64,000 nucleotides of DNA from Faunimonas pinastri (GCF_900110915.1 NZ_FOFG01000001.1:558001-622000), one strand, 5' to 3'; shown: positions 26,557 to 39,307, counted from the first letter of the stretch. The notes: a model not told the origin generated them from the letters alone. A program made the numbers and translations.

Positions 26557-26805
26557 TTAGCGGCACATGCGTTCCTTGCGGATCACGGTCTGGCCGTGAT
26601 GCATGGTGCGGGTCGTGCGGACCATGCAGTTACGGTGCATCGGGGGATGCATGGGGCGGTGATCCATCCAGGGGCCGCGGTGATGCATCGGGCCACCGTC
26701 ATGCTCGATCACGACCGTGCGGTCCTGCGCGGAAGCCGGAGCGGCAAAGGCAGCGGCGGAGCCGACAACGAGCGCGGCGGCGAGAACGGTCTTGGCAAAA
26801 GTCAT
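26557..26805 (-). CDS. Small exported His/Met-rich protein
   Basis: 82-residue precursor with a signal peptide (MTFAKTVLAAALVVGSAAAF ... ASA-QD). The mature ~55 residues contain many His and Met (PMHHRGPWMDHRPMHPPMHR) plus two Cys (NCMVR, RMCR). This composition suggests periplasmic metal binding, for example copper, but no family is recognised. GGAGGA precedes the ATG and a hairpin terminator lies just past the stop. Confidence 0.7.
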   Translation of the reverse strand: MTFAKTVLAAALVVGSAAAFAAPASAQDRTVVIEHDGGPMHHRGPWMDHRPMHPPMHRNCMVRTTRTMHHGQTVIRKERMCR

Positions 26806-26941
26806 ACGAATTCCTCCCGAGGAGTCTTGAGGCTCTTACAACCTTCGCGGTGGGGGATGGTTGCCAGGGTAAGGAATGCCAGAATGTCGCAGGTGTGTAG
26901 AAGCGCATTTCGCGCTGACGCCCTCTCGCGCAACGTCGCTT

Positions 26942-27595
26942 TCAGCGATTGAGCCGTCCCGGCCCGCTGACCGCGGAATTGCCCCGCTCGAAGAAGCGGA
27001 GGAGGCGGTCCGCCTCCTTGGTGATGCCGATCCTCACGCTGGCGCCGATCTCCCCGATCTGGCGTATCGCCCCGGCCAGGAAGAGCGGTGGCACGGCATC
27101 GCCGGTCGCGCAGAGGTCGAGCCCGTCATCGCCCAGCGTGATGCGCATCGCGCGGGCCAGCCGCCCCGGTCCGCGCGCGAGATCGCGGAGCGGCGCCGGC
27201 TTCTCGGCAAGCATGGTTTCCGCGCCCGACACGATTTCCAGCGCGCGAAGCAGCACGGCCGCGCCGGTGCCGGCCTCGTCGCTCGACACGTTCATGCAGG
27301 GCCAGACACCGTAGGAGATATAGACGTAGGCGTGCCCGCGCCGGAGAAACATGGAGCCGTTCCGCTTGGTCGGCCCGCGAAAGGCGTGGCTCGCGGCATC
27401 GTCGGGTAGATAGGCCTCGGTCTCCACAATACGCCCGGCCAGCGTGCCCTGCGCCGTCCGGTGAACCAGAGTCCGCCCGATCAGGAAGCGGGAAAGCTCG
27501 ACTGTGTCGGCGGGAAGTTCCGCGCGGGAAAGCGGCCTCAGTTCGGAAAGGTCGAGGGCGCAATGGGGAGCGAGCGGCTGGTCCATGGCGGGCAT
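26942..27595 (-). CDS. DNA-3-methyladenine glycosylase, AAG/MPG family
   Basis: 217-residue base-excision glycosylase that removes alkylated and deaminated purines. Family motifs are GRTLVHRT, the catalytic GRIVETEAYLPDDAASHA (Glu and adjacent tyrosine), KRNGSMFLRRGHAYVYISYG and LARGPGRLARAM. It resembles bacterial Aag proteins of about 200 residues, not AlkA or Tag. The next ATG, three codons later, is an alternative start. It is downstream of the small-protein pair on the same strand but separated by a terminator. Confidence 0.92.
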   Translation of the reverse strand: MPAMDQPLAPHCALDLSELRPLSRAELPADTVELSRFLIGRTLVHRTAQGTLAGRIVETEAYLPDDAASHAFRGPTKRNGSMFLRRGHAYVYISYGVWPCMNVSSDEAGTGAAVLLRALEIVSGAETMLAEKPAPLRDLARGPGRLARAMRITLGDDGLDLCATGDAVPPLFLAGAIRQIGEIGASVRIGITKEADRLLRFFERGNSAVSGPGRLNR

Positions 27596-27615
27596 CTAGG
27601 CCGAAAGCGGCCACG

Positions 27616-27648
27616 AAAAAACCTCCCCCCGTCGCCGGAAGGAGGTTT
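27616..27648 (-). terminator. Rho-independent terminator of the small-protein pair
   Basis: On the minus strand AAACCTCC (from 27648-27641) pairs with GGAGGTTT (27626-27619) and is followed by a T6 tract (27621-27616). It sits 22 bp past the stop of the 27670-27870 gene. Confidence 0.7.
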
Positions 27649-27669
27649 CGTAAGCGAGGGCGGCTCGGC

Positions 27670-27870
27670 TCAGTGGCCGGACTTGTCGCCCGCGTCGTGC
27701 GAATGGTGCTTGTCCGGCTCGCCGCCGCCGCCCGAAACGCCGCTCTGCCGCGTGCTCTGGTCGTGCAGCGGACCCTTGCCGGGACCGTTCGACTTTTCCG
27801 GGTGCTTCCGGTCCTGATGGCTGGAGCCGGGGCCGCCGAAGTTTTCGGGATCGGAATGCTTGTCCGGCAT
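27670..27870 (-). CDS. Small hydrophilic Gly/His/Ser-rich protein
   Basis: 66 residues with no hydrophobic core: MPDKHSDPENFGGPGSSHQD at the start and GEPDKHHSHDAGDKSGH at the end. It starts two bases after the stop of the upstream small gene, so both are on one message. Likely disordered; no family recognised. Confidence 0.6.
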   Translation of the reverse strand: MPDKHSDPENFGGPGSSHQDRKHPEKSNGPGKGPLHDQSTRQSGVSGGGGEPDKHHSHDAGDKSGH

Positions 27871-27872
27871 GG

Positions 27873-28061
27873 TCAGCGATCCTGCTGGTGACCCTGGTGG
27901 GTCGTGTTCTGGTGTATGTTGCCCTGACGGCCCTGTTCGTCGAGATTGTCGTTCGCCTTCTTGTCGACCGACGTGTCGGCGCTGGGCTTGGGCGTGGCGC
28001 GACCGCCGGGAGCCTTGCTGTTGCGGGAGGCGGGCGGGACTGCCGGCATCTTGCTGCTCAT
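27873..28061 (-). CDS. Small hydrophilic protein ending NTTHQGHQQDR
   Basis: 62 residues, basic N-terminal half (SKMPAVPPASRNSKAPGGRA) and Asn/Gln-rich end (GNIHQNTTHQGHQQDR). That terminal motif resembles small conserved rhizobial proteins as I remember them. ATG at 28061 is chosen because GGAGGA lies just before it; an ATG at 28079 would overlap that site. First gene of a two-gene unit with 27670-27870. Confidence 0.65.
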   Translation of the reverse strand: MSSKMPAVPPASRNSKAPGGRATPKPSADTSVDKKANDNLDEQGRQGNIHQNTTHQGHQQDR

Positions 28062-28194
28062 GAAATTCCTCCGTGGCATTGTGTACGAGCGGAACGGGGC
28101 CGGGCGGCCGCAGTTCCGACCGAGGCGCCCGCTCGGCTTTCCGCAACGGAATCACGGGCGCATCGTTACGTCTTTTTAGGGCGGAGGCCGTGCG

Positions 28195-28416
28195 ATGGCA
28201 AAGGAACTAAAGCCTGGCGACAAGGTGAAGTGGGAGAGTTCCGGCGGCGAGAGCGTGGGAAAGGTCGTGAAGAAGCTGACCTCGGAAACCCATATCAAAT
28301 CCCACAAGGTTGCGGCCTCGCAGGAGAACCCGGAATATCTCGTGGAAAGCGACAAGTCCCACAAGCAGGCGGCGCACAAGCCGGAGGCGCTGAAGCCGGT
28401 GGGCAGGAAAGGCTGA
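28195..28416 (+). CDS. DUF2945 / HVA1-like small protein
   Basis: 73 residues starting MAKELKPGDKVKWESSGGES with GKVVKKLTSETHIKSHKVAA and a basic lysine-rich end. This matches the DUF2945 (hypervirulence-associated, Tudor-like) family, whose molecular role is not established. It ends three bases before the DUF72 gene, with which it is co-directional. Confidence 0.85.
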   Translation: MAKELKPGDKVKWESSGGESVGKVVKKLTSETHIKSHKVAASQENPEYLVESDKSHKQAAHKPEALKPVGRKG

Positions 28417-28419
28417 CGG

Positions 28420-29241
28420 ATGATCCGGGTCGGTATCGGCGGCTGGAATTTCGAACCCTGGCGCAAGACGTTTTTCCCGCCGGGCCTGCCTCAGGCGAAA
28501 GAGCTCGCTTATGCGAGCCGGCATGTCACGGCGATCGAGGTAAACGGCACTTTCTACCGCACGCAGACGCCGGAAAGCTTCCGCCGCTGGCGCGACGAGA
28601 CGCCAGACGATTTCGTCTTTTCGCTGAAGGGTCCGCGTTACGTCGTGAACCGTCGCGTCCTCGGCGAGGCGGGTGAATCGATCGCGCGGTTTCTGGAGAG
28701 CGGCATCACCGAGCTTGGCCCGAAGCTCGGCCCGCTGCTCTGGCAATTCGCGCCGACGAAGAAGTTCGATCCTGATGATTTCGCAGCCTTCCTCCAGGCA
28801 TTGCCGGACAGCCAGGACGGCCATGCGCTTCGTCATGCGCTGGAGGTGCGGCATCCGAGCTTCGGCGATCCGGCCTTCATCGAACTCGCGCGAAAGCACC
28901 GGGCGGCGATCGTCTACGCCGATTCGCACAAATATCCGGCGATCGCCGATCCGATCGCCGACTTCACCTATGCCCGCCTGCTGGAAGCGCACGAGGAGGA
29001 GCCGACAGGCTATCCGCCGGTCGAGCTCGACGCGTGGGCAGAGCGGGCGCGGGTTTGGGAGAGCGGCAAGGTGCCGGCGGACCTGACCCAGGTATCGGAA
29101 GGCGCGGCCGAGAAGCAAAGCGGCGGCCGCGATGTCTTCATCTTCATGATCAACGGTGCGAAGGTCCGTGCGCCCCATGCCGCGCGCGGGCTGCTTTCGG
29201 CGCTCGGCATCGCGCTTCCGGAAGCGGAGGCTGCGTCATGA
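28420..29241 (+). CDS. DUF72 family protein (TIM barrel)
   Basis: 273 residues. Family features are IRVGIGGWNFEPWRKTFFPP at the start, AIEVNGTFYRTQTPESFRRW, FSLKGPRYVVNR, LLWQFAPTKKFD and HALEVRHPSF. DUF72 (YecE-like) proteins form a TIM barrel of unknown activity. It overlaps the following gene by an ATGA and lies three bases after the DUF2945 gene. Confidence 0.9.
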   Translation: MIRVGIGGWNFEPWRKTFFPPGLPQAKELAYASRHVTAIEVNGTFYRTQTPESFRRWRDETPDDFVFSLKGPRYVVNRRVLGEAGESIARFLESGITELGPKLGPLLWQFAPTKKFDPDDFAAFLQALPDSQDGHALRHALEVRHPSFGDPAFIELARKHRAAIVYADSHKYPAIADPIADFTYARLLEAHEEEPTGYPPVELDAWAERARVWESGKVPADLTQVSEGAAEKQSGGRDVFIFMINGAKVRAPHAARGLLSALGIALPEAEAAS

Positions 29242-29642
29242 TCGTCCGGCCGCCACAGGCGCTTTCTCCTCAGGCGCGTGAAGGCGGCATTCGGGACGCC
29301 GCCTTCGATGTGCTGCACCACGAGTTGATGCAGGAGCGGGCAAGCTCGCTGTCCCGCACGGCGGAGAAGCTGGAAGCGAAGCTCGCCGCTCTTCGCGATA
29401 CGGATCAGCAGGAGGGGAAGGAAACCGCGATCGATCGGGAGCGCTTGCTGGACGAGGCCGGCGAGGCGCTCTGGCATCTGGTGATCCAGCGGGAAGCCTG
29501 CGGGCTCCGCAATCCGGAAAGCTTCTTCCGGGAGCTTCACGCCACGCCAGAGATACGGCTTCAGATCCGGCTCCGCATGCGCCCGCTGCCAAAACTTGGA
29601 ACTGACAGTTCCGCTCAAGAAATTACCGGAACGGACCGGTGA
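29238..29642 (+). CDS. DUF6665-like protein
   Basis: 134 residues, mostly helical: FDVLHHELMQERASSLSRTA, RERLLDEAGEALWHLVIQRE and ACGLRNPESFFRE. This layout, an alpha-helical protein with a conserved IQRE-CGLRN motif, resembles the DUF6665 family of Hyphomicrobiales as I recall it. Start ATG overlaps the DUF72 stop (ATGA). The last ~15 residues are not conserved in style. Function unknown. Confidence 0.7.
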   Translation: MIVRPPQALSPQAREGGIRDAAFDVLHHELMQERASSLSRTAEKLEAKLAALRDTDQQEGKETAIDRERLLDEAGEALWHLVIQREACGLRNPESFFRELHATPEIRLQIRLRMRPLPKLGTDSSAQEITGTDR

Positions 29643-29737
29643 AACCACCGCAATTCTGCCGCGTTCATGCTTGATGAACGGGTTTGGGTAAGATGTTCCT
29701 GCATGGCGCGCGTTGCGTCATCATCATGGAGTGAACC

Positions 29738-30100
29738 ATGCGTTTCGTGAAGACCTTCGCTGCAGCTGCCGCGCTCTCGGTGGCCGCGGTCGCTTTGCCG
29801 GGGGTAGCGATGGCTGACCACTGGCATCATGACAATGGCGGTGCGGTGGTCGGTGCCGGCATTGCCGGTCTCGCCGCTGGCGCGCTGATTGGCGGCGCCG
29901 TGGCGAACCAGCCGGCCCCCGTCTATGTCGCCCCGCCGCCCGCTCCGGTCTATGTCGCGCCGGCGCCCGAGGTGGTCTATGACGCCCCTCCGCAGTGGTC
30001 GGGCCCGTGGTACCGCTACTGCTCGGCCAAGTACCGGTCGTTCGATGCCCGCTCGGGAACCTACCTGGGCGTGGACGGCAATCGTTATCTCTGCGAATAG
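29738..30100 (+). CDS. BA14K-like exported protein
   Basis: 120-residue precursor: signal peptide to about AMA-DH (residue 26), a glycine/alanine-rich hydrophobic segment (GAGIAGLAAGALIGGAVANQ), a proline-rich VAPPPAPVYVAPAP linker and the BA14K signature YCSAKYRSFDARSGTYLGVDGNRYLC. The Brucella BA14K protein is an immunogenic lectin-like envelope protein. GGAGTG precedes the ATG. A terminator follows. Confidence 0.85.
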   Translation: MRFVKTFAAAAALSVAAVALPGVAMADHWHHDNGGAVVGAGIAGLAAGALIGGAVANQPAPVYVAPPPAPVYVAPAPEVVYDAPPQWSGPWYRYCSAKYRSFDARSGTYLGVDGNRYLCE

Positions 30101-30118
30101 CCCAGATTGAATGTCCCG

Positions 30119-30145
30119 AACGGGTCGGCTTTGCCGGCCCGTTTT
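30119..30145 (+). terminator. Rho-independent terminator after the BA14K-like gene
   Basis: AACGGGTCGGC (30119-30129) pairs with GCCGGCCCGTT (30133-30143) with one G-U pair and a TTT loop, followed by a short T-run. Confidence 0.78.
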
Positions 30146-30290
30146 CGTTATGGGCGCCTCGCGCCCGGTCCGCTCGGAGCATGAGGTCGGACGCTCCGTT
30201 CTGCGACCGGTGCGCTCAACATGAAATTTTGAGTTTACAAATGCCGGCAACGGCGTCATCGCCGCAGGACGCGAGAATGGTGACGAACGC

Positions 30291-31115
30291 ATGACAAACG
30301 ACACGGCGACGGAGCGACCGGCCGGCAAGGGCGCCCAGCAGGCGAAGACCGCGGGTCTGGAAGACACGATGTCGAAGCCGGGCCTGGCCAACCGCGCGAT
30401 CACGGCCATCCTGAACTATGCGGAAAAGCTGAACCTGACACATTCAAAGGTCGGCAATCCCTGTGTCTACGACAACCGGGTCTTCCCCTGGGCGGCCGAG
30501 GTTGAAAAGGAATGGCACCTGATCCGCGCCGAGCTCGACCGGGTGATGGTCCGCAAGAGCGAACTGCCGGGTTTCCACGAGATCTCCAGCGAGGTCCGCT
30601 CCATCTCCGATGACGCGAACTGGAAGACCTTCCTGCTCTGCGCCTACGGCATCAAGTCGGACGAGGCGATTCGCTCCTGTCCGGAAACCTGGCGGATCAT
30701 GCAGAAGGTGCCGGGGCTGAAGACGGCGATGTTCTCCATCTTCGAGCCGGGAAAGCACCTGCCGCCCCATCGCGGCCCCTATAACGGTGTGCTGCGCCTG
30801 CATGTCGGCCTCATCGTGCCGGAAGCCGCGCCTGACCAGCTCGCCATCCGCGTCGGCGATCAGGTCTGCCACTGGCAGGAAGGCAAGGCGCTGATCTTCG
30901 ACGACGCCTTCGAGCACGAAGCCTGGAACCACACGAACCAGACCCGCGTGGTGCTCTTCGTCGATTTCGTGAAGCCGCTCCGTTTTCCCGCCAACATCGT
31001 CAATTGGGTGGTGCTGAACATGGCCGTGTTCACGCCCTTCATCCGCGAGGGCTATCAGGCCCAGAAGAAGTGGGAAAAGCTGTTCTTCGGCTCCGGTTCG
31101 CACGGCCGGGCCTGA
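30291..31115 (+). CDS. LpxO-like aspartyl/asparaginyl beta-hydroxylase family protein
   Basis: 274-residue Fe(II)/2-oxoglutarate dioxygenase. The metal and cosubstrate motifs are visible: LPPHRGPYNGVLRLHVGL (first His and Arg) and FDDAFEHEAWNHT (second His), with TRVVLFVDF after. Relatives hydroxylate lipid A secondary acyl chains (LpxO) or ornithine lipids (OlsC-type) in rhizobia. The C-terminal hydrophobic stretch (IVNWVVLNMAVFTPFI) suggests membrane association, as in those enzymes. Which lipid is the substrate is not decidable here. Confidence 0.87.
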   Translation: MTNDTATERPAGKGAQQAKTAGLEDTMSKPGLANRAITAILNYAEKLNLTHSKVGNPCVYDNRVFPWAAEVEKEWHLIRAELDRVMVRKSELPGFHEISSEVRSISDDANWKTFLLCAYGIKSDEAIRSCPETWRIMQKVPGLKTAMFSIFEPGKHLPPHRGPYNGVLRLHVGLIVPEAAPDQLAIRVGDQVCHWQEGKALIFDDAFEHEAWNHTNQTRVVLFVDFVKPLRFPANIVNWVVLNMAVFTPFIREGYQAQKKWEKLFFGSGSHGRA

Positions 31116-31507
31116 GAGCCGGAACAGGATCCGCCTTTCGGACAGGGGTGGGCGCAAAAGAGGGAGGTCGGCGAGCTCCCATTCGCGTCCGGCCCTTCCA
31201 TGCCGCCTGCCGGCCGCGGAAGCCTGCGGAGACGCGGCCGCACGGGGCAGGGAACCGAAGCATTCCGATCCTGTTAAAGCCCGCCAAGCCGCCCGATAGC
31301 ACTTGCTTTGCGACAGAACGCATGCATTACTGTCAAAGCGACGGCTTCGGTGGAGGAAGCCGGCGAGGTTGATTGGTCCAGAAGATGAGTGCCTGGCCTG
31401 TTTTATGAATCCTCTCCGAAAAACCCCACGTTTGCCCGCGCTGGCGCTCTGGATAGATGCATGACGGATTGCTGGCTGAGATTTGACTCTTCGAGAGGAC
31501 TACAGAA
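31116..31507. other. Gap of ~390 bp before the cold-shock gene
   Basis: No frame with a ribosome-binding site or family match was seen. The 3' part (31440-31507) could be a long leader of the cold-shock-domain gene, as is common for csp genes. I see no clear promoter; TTGCTT near 31303 has only a poor -10 partner. Confidence 0.35.
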
Positions 31508-31510
31508 GTG

Positions 31511-32293
31511 ATGAGCGAAAACGGCAGCGACGACGACGATTTCGGCGAGCGTCGCGGACGTGACCGCGATCGTGGCCCCCGTCGTGGCGGAACGCGCGAA
31601 TTCGGTGGTGAAGGCGATTTCGGTGGATCGAACAGCGGCGGCGGCTTCGGTGCTCCGAGCGGCGGTGGCTTCGGTGCCCCGGGCGGTGGCGGCGGCTTCG
31701 GCGGCGGTGATCGCAGCGGCGGTGGTGGCTACGGTGGCGGCGGCGGTGGATACCGCGGCGGCGGCGGTGGTGGCTACGGCGGCGGTGATCGCGGCGGTGG
31801 CGGCGGCTACGGCGGCGGCGGCGGTGGTGATCGCGGCGGCGGCGGTGGATACCGCGGCGGCGGCGGTGGCGGCTACGGCGGCGGTGATCGCGGCGGTGGC
31901 GGCGGCTACGGTGGCGGCGGCGGCGGTGGTTACCGCGGCGGTGGCGGCTACGGCGGTGGCGGTGGTGATCGCGGCGGCTTCGGCGGCGGCGGTGGCGGCT
32001 TCCGCAGCGGCGGTGGCGGTGGCGGTGGCGGCGGCGGTCGTCCCTTCCAGGATCGCGAACCCCGCGAGCGCGGCCCGCGCCAGAACGGTACGTTGAAGTT
32101 CTTCAACAACGACCGTGGCTTCGGCTTCATTACGCCTGAGGATGGCAGCAAGGACGTTTTCGTCCACATCTCGGCCATCGAGCGTTCTGGCCTCCAGTCG
32201 GTCGCAGAGGGCACCAAGCTGTCCTTCGAGACCGAGGATGATCGTCGCGGCCGTGGCCCGCAGGCGGTGAACCTCCAGCTGGTCGAAGAATAA
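31511..32293 (+). CDS. Cold-shock-domain protein with long Gly/Arg/Tyr-rich N-terminus
   Basis: About 260 residues in two parts. Residues ~1-185 are low complexity: an acidic start (SENGSDDDDFGERRGRDRDR) then ~140 residues of GGGGGY, GGGDRGG and YRGG repeats. Residues ~192-260 form one cold-shock domain with both RNA-binding motifs (GTLKFFNNDRGFGFITPED for RNP1, KDVFVHISAIERSG for RNP2). Cold-shock domains bind single-stranded RNA/DNA. The RGG-like tail should be disordered and RNA-binding. The order is opposite to plant glycine-rich cold-shock proteins. The GTG at 31508 is an alternative start. A strong terminator follows. Confidence 0.9.
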   Translation: MSENGSDDDDFGERRGRDRDRGPRRGGTREFGGEGDFGGSNSGGGFGAPSGGGFGAPGGGGGFGGGDRSGGGGYGGGGGGYRGGGGGGYGGGDRGGGGGYGGGGGGDRGGGGGYRGGGGGGYGGGDRGGGGGYGGGGGGGYRGGGGYGGGGGDRGGFGGGGGGFRSGGGGGGGGGGRPFQDREPRERGPRQNGTLKFFNNDRGFGFITPEDGSKDVFVHISAIERSGLQSVAEGTKLSFETEDDRRGRGPQAVNLQLVEE

Positions 32294-32313
32294 GAATTCT
32301 CCTTGCGGGAATG

Positions 32314-32343
32314 AAACGGCGGGGCAGTGCCCCGCCGTTTTTC
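32314..32343 (+). terminator. Rho-independent terminator after the cold-shock gene
   Basis: AAACGGCGGGGC (32314-32325) pairs with GCCCCGCCGTTT (32329-32340) across a three-base loop and continues into a T-run. The stretch from here to the VOC gene at 32624 (about 280 bp) shows no supported gene. Confidence 0.9.
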
Positions 32344-32623
32344 GTTGTGCGGACTCTGGAAGCGAGTGGGGGAGTGCCAGAATCGGGAGCGGCCCGGCAG
32401 ACTGACGGTAAGCCCTCGGATGCTCTGGGATGGACTTGATCGGGATCCTGAAAACGCTGACAGGGTGCCGGAGCCGGATGCCGGCCGCTGCAGGGCGCTC
32501 TCAGAGGGGGTGCGCAGCCGGAAGGTGGCGATTTGCCTGCAAGTCAAGCCGCATGGGCGGCGGGATCAGCGCTCATGCGAGCGTATTCGGTTGCCGTTCG
32601 GGGCCCCGATAGTGTCGACCGGA

Positions 32624-33055
32624 TCAGCCGGTCGCCCGGCGGCCCAGATCCTCATAGAAGCGGAGCAGATAACCGTCGGGATCCTGGACGATGAACTGGC
32701 GATTCCCGAGCACCTCGGCTTCGGCGCGGTACCAGCGCTCCTCGATCGAGAGGAAGGGTGTAATGCCGGCCTCCAGCACATGCTGATAGAGCGCGTCCAC
32801 GTCGCCGATCTGGATCTGCAGATTGATGCCCCGGCCAAAGGGGCGTTGAAGCGGGCCGGTCAACCACACCCGCGTGAGACCGGGCTCTTCCAGCATCAGT
32901 TCGGCCCCCTCGCGTTCGAGATAGGCGAACCGTTCTTCCGGTCGGCAATAGCGAACGCGGAAGCCCAGGAGCTCCGTGTAGAACCGGAGACTTTCGTCCA
33001 GGCTGGAGCAGAGGAGTTCCGGCACGAGCCTGGGCCGGCGCGGATCACCCGTCAT
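32624..33055 (-). CDS. VOC-family protein, bleomycin-resistance type
   Basis: 143 residues with two beta-alpha-beta-beta-beta modules of the vicinal oxygen chelate fold: PELLCSSLDESLRFYTELLG at the start, LERE-GAELMLEE, and NRQFIVQDPDGYLLRFYEDL at the end. Similar proteins bind bleomycin-like ligands or act as glyoxalase-type enzymes. It lies 48 bp upstream of the aatA 3' end... on the same strand order aatA then VOC, so they may share a transcript. Substrate unknown. Confidence 0.85.
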   Translation of the reverse strand: MTGDPRRPRLVPELLCSSLDESLRFYTELLGFRVRYCRPEERFAYLEREGAELMLEEPGLTRVWLTGPLQRPFGRGINLQIQIGDVDALYQHVLEAGITPFLSIEERWYRAEAEVLGNRQFIVQDPDGYLLRFYEDLGRRATG

Positions 33056-33103
33056 GAAGATCAGGGGAGAGGCCGCCGCCCGTGGTGGGCGACGGCCTGT
33101 CTA

Positions 33104-34309
<1,206 letters not shown>

Positions 34310-34658
34310 TTACTCCGGGATTTCCGGTTCGGACGAACGCGGCGGACCCTATGCGCGACGGCTCTCCGGCGCAAGCGACAGGGTGCCTGAATAGCGTTCG
34401 CGAGGAAAAAAGACGCTGAACCGGAATCCGCCTGTCCCGATCAGCAGGAGGCGTGCCGCTGCTCTCGGCCGTGTCCCCGTCCTCCGCAGTGAATCGGCCA
34501 GGCGTCCCGGCCGGCCGGATATCTCGGACAGGCCGTGGTCACGCCTCCGTCCTCGCCACGCGCTGTTTGGGTGGATCGGGGCGTGATGGTGCCGACCCGG
34601 GACCGTGCTTCCGGCGGCGGATGGCCGAAGCGCCGCCTTCCCATCCTACGGAGAAATC

Positions 34659-34805
34659 ATGCCGGCGCACATCCGGGTGCTGCCGCTGTTCGTCGAGCCG
34701 GGGGCGAAAATGCCGTACCCGGCACTCGTCTTGGCCGGGATTGCGATGCCAGTGCTTGACCTGCGCCGCATCCCCGCACGCGCGAGCAGTGGACAGCAGC
34801 GGTGA
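34659..34805 (+). CDS. Possible 48-residue peptide in the aatA-GST gap
   Basis: Within the 34307-34841 gap (535 bp, otherwise no gene seen) an ATG at 34659 follows CGGAGAAATC and opens a short frame (MPAHIRVLPLFVEPGAKMPY ...) ending TGA 34803-34805. It has proline-rich, moderately hydrophobic content and no recognised family. Only the ribosome-binding site supports it. Confidence 0.2.
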   Translation: MPAHIRVLPLFVEPGAKMPYPALVLAGIAMPVLDLRRIPARASSGQQR

Positions 34806-34841
34806 TGTATCCTACTCGGGAAAGGACAGGAGAGCTGCCCA

Positions 34842-35459
34842 ATGTTGACCGTCTATTCGCACCAGGACTCCGGCAACTGCTACAAGCCGAGGCTGCTCCT
34901 TGCATATCTCGGCCGCCCGTTCCGCCTTGAGGATGTCTCCTCGCTCGACGGATCGACGCGCAAGCCGGAATACCTCAGGCTCAATCCGAACGGACAGGTG
35001 CCGCTTCTCGTGCTGGAGGACGGGCGGACGCTGGCGGAATCGAACGCCATGCTGCTGCATCTCGCCGAAGGGACACGGTTCTTGCCTGAGGATGCCTATG
35101 ACCGCGCGAAGGTCTACGAATGGCTGTTCTTCGAGCAATACGACCACGAACCCGCGATCGCGGTGAGGCGCGCGCTGACGGTCTACCCGGAGCGTCGGGC
35201 GCTGGCCACGCCGGATCGCATGGCCTCGCTACTGGAGGCCGGCAACAAGGCTCTAGCGGTGATGGAAACGCGTCTGGCGAAAGCGGACTGGCTCGCCGGC
35301 TTCGCATTCTCGGTCGCCGATATCGCGCTTTACGCCTACACGCACATGGCGGAACGCGGCGGCTACGACCTCAGCCGGTTTCCCGGCGTCACGGCGTGGC
35401 TGGAACGGGTGGCCCGGCAGCCGGGCCACATCCCGATCGAATGGCGTCCCTCGACCTGA
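34842..35459 (+). CDS. Glutathione S-transferase family protein
   Basis: 205-residue GST. N-terminal thioredoxin fold: LTVYSHQDSGNCYKPRLLLA, then NPNGQVPLLVLEDGRTLAES with the cis-Pro and the Glu-Ser pair for glutathione. C-terminal helical domain: WLAGFAFSVADIALYAYTHM. AGGAG lies before the ATG. It converges with greA. Substrate unknown; it is unlike the GST at 10.3 kb in sequence. Confidence 0.9.
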   Translation: MLTVYSHQDSGNCYKPRLLLAYLGRPFRLEDVSSLDGSTRKPEYLRLNPNGQVPLLVLEDGRTLAESNAMLLHLAEGTRFLPEDAYDRAKVYEWLFFEQYDHEPAIAVRRALTVYPERRALATPDRMASLLEAGNKALAVMETRLAKADWLAGFAFSVADIALYAYTHMAERGGYDLSRFPGVTAWLERVARQPGHIPIEWRPST

Positions 35460-35477
35460 GCCGAAGGCCGGGCGGCC

Positions 35478-35957
35478 TCAGAGGCCGCCGAAGGAGATGT
35501 TCAGGATCTCGTAGGAGCGCGAGCCGCCGGGGGCGGTGACCTCGACGGAATCGCCGACGCTCTTGCCGATCAGCGCGCGGGCGATCGGCGAGGAGATGGA
35601 GATTCGGCCTTCCTTCACGTCCGCTTCCACGTCGCCGACGATGCGGTAGATCTTTTCTTCGTCGGTATCCTCGTCCACCAGTGTGACCTTGGCGCCGAAC
35701 TTCACGGTATCCCCGGAAAGCTTGGAAACGTCGATCACTTCGGCGCGGGACAGCGTGTCCTCGAGCTCAAGGATGCGGCCCTCATTGTGGCTCTGCTGCT
35801 CCTTGGCGGCGTGATACTCGGCATTTTCGGACAGATCGCCATGGGCGCGGGCTTCCGCGATCGCCTGGATGATACGCGGACGTTCTTCGGACGAACGGCG
35901 CTTCAATTCGGCTTCGAGTGCGGCCTGTCCGCTGGCCGTCATCGGCACCTTTTCCAT
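35478..35957 (-). CDS. greA: Transcription elongation factor GreA
   Basis: 159-residue factor that rescues backtracked RNA polymerase by stimulating transcript cleavage. The N-terminal coiled coil carries the acidic tip ([20 protein letters not shown], with D and E residues for Mg2+), and the C-terminal FKBP-like domain ends [26 protein letters not shown] precedes the ATG. It lies 86 bp downstream of carB on the same strand, with two strong hairpins between. Confidence 0.95.
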   Translation of the reverse strand: MEKVPMTASGQAALEAELKRRSSEERPRIIQAIAEARAHGDLSENAEYHAAKEQQSHNEGRILELEDTLSRAEVIDVSKLSGDTVKFGAKVTLVDEDTDEEKIYRIVGDVEADVKEGRISISSPIARALIGKSVGDSVEVTAPGGSRSYEILNISFGGL

Positions 35958-35973
35958 TCTACTTCACCTCCCA

Positions 35974-36036
35974 GCCTGCCGGGTTCCGGCAGGCGCATCA
36001 ACGCGAAACGCGTTCCAGGCCGAAGCGCTGGAACGC
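35974..36036 (-). promoter_or_regulatory. Two hairpins between carB and greA
   Basis: GCGTTCCAG (36010-36018) with CTGGAACGC (36028-36036) forms a 9-bp stem just past the carB stop; on the minus strand a GTTTCGCGTT stretch follows, so it may be a weak terminator. GCCTGCCGG (35974-35982) with CCGGCAGGC (35986-35994) forms a 9-bp stem with a three-base loop, ending a few bases before the greA ribosome-binding site. Confidence 0.5.
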
Positions 36037-36043
36037 AGCAATG

Positions 36044-39307
<3,264 letters not shown>

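Noticed and set aside
31630-32040. Dense GGCGGCGGT repeats that look like a CRISPR or satellite array
   Set aside because: They are in-frame codons for the Gly-rich tail of the cold-shock protein; there are no unique spacers or cas genes.
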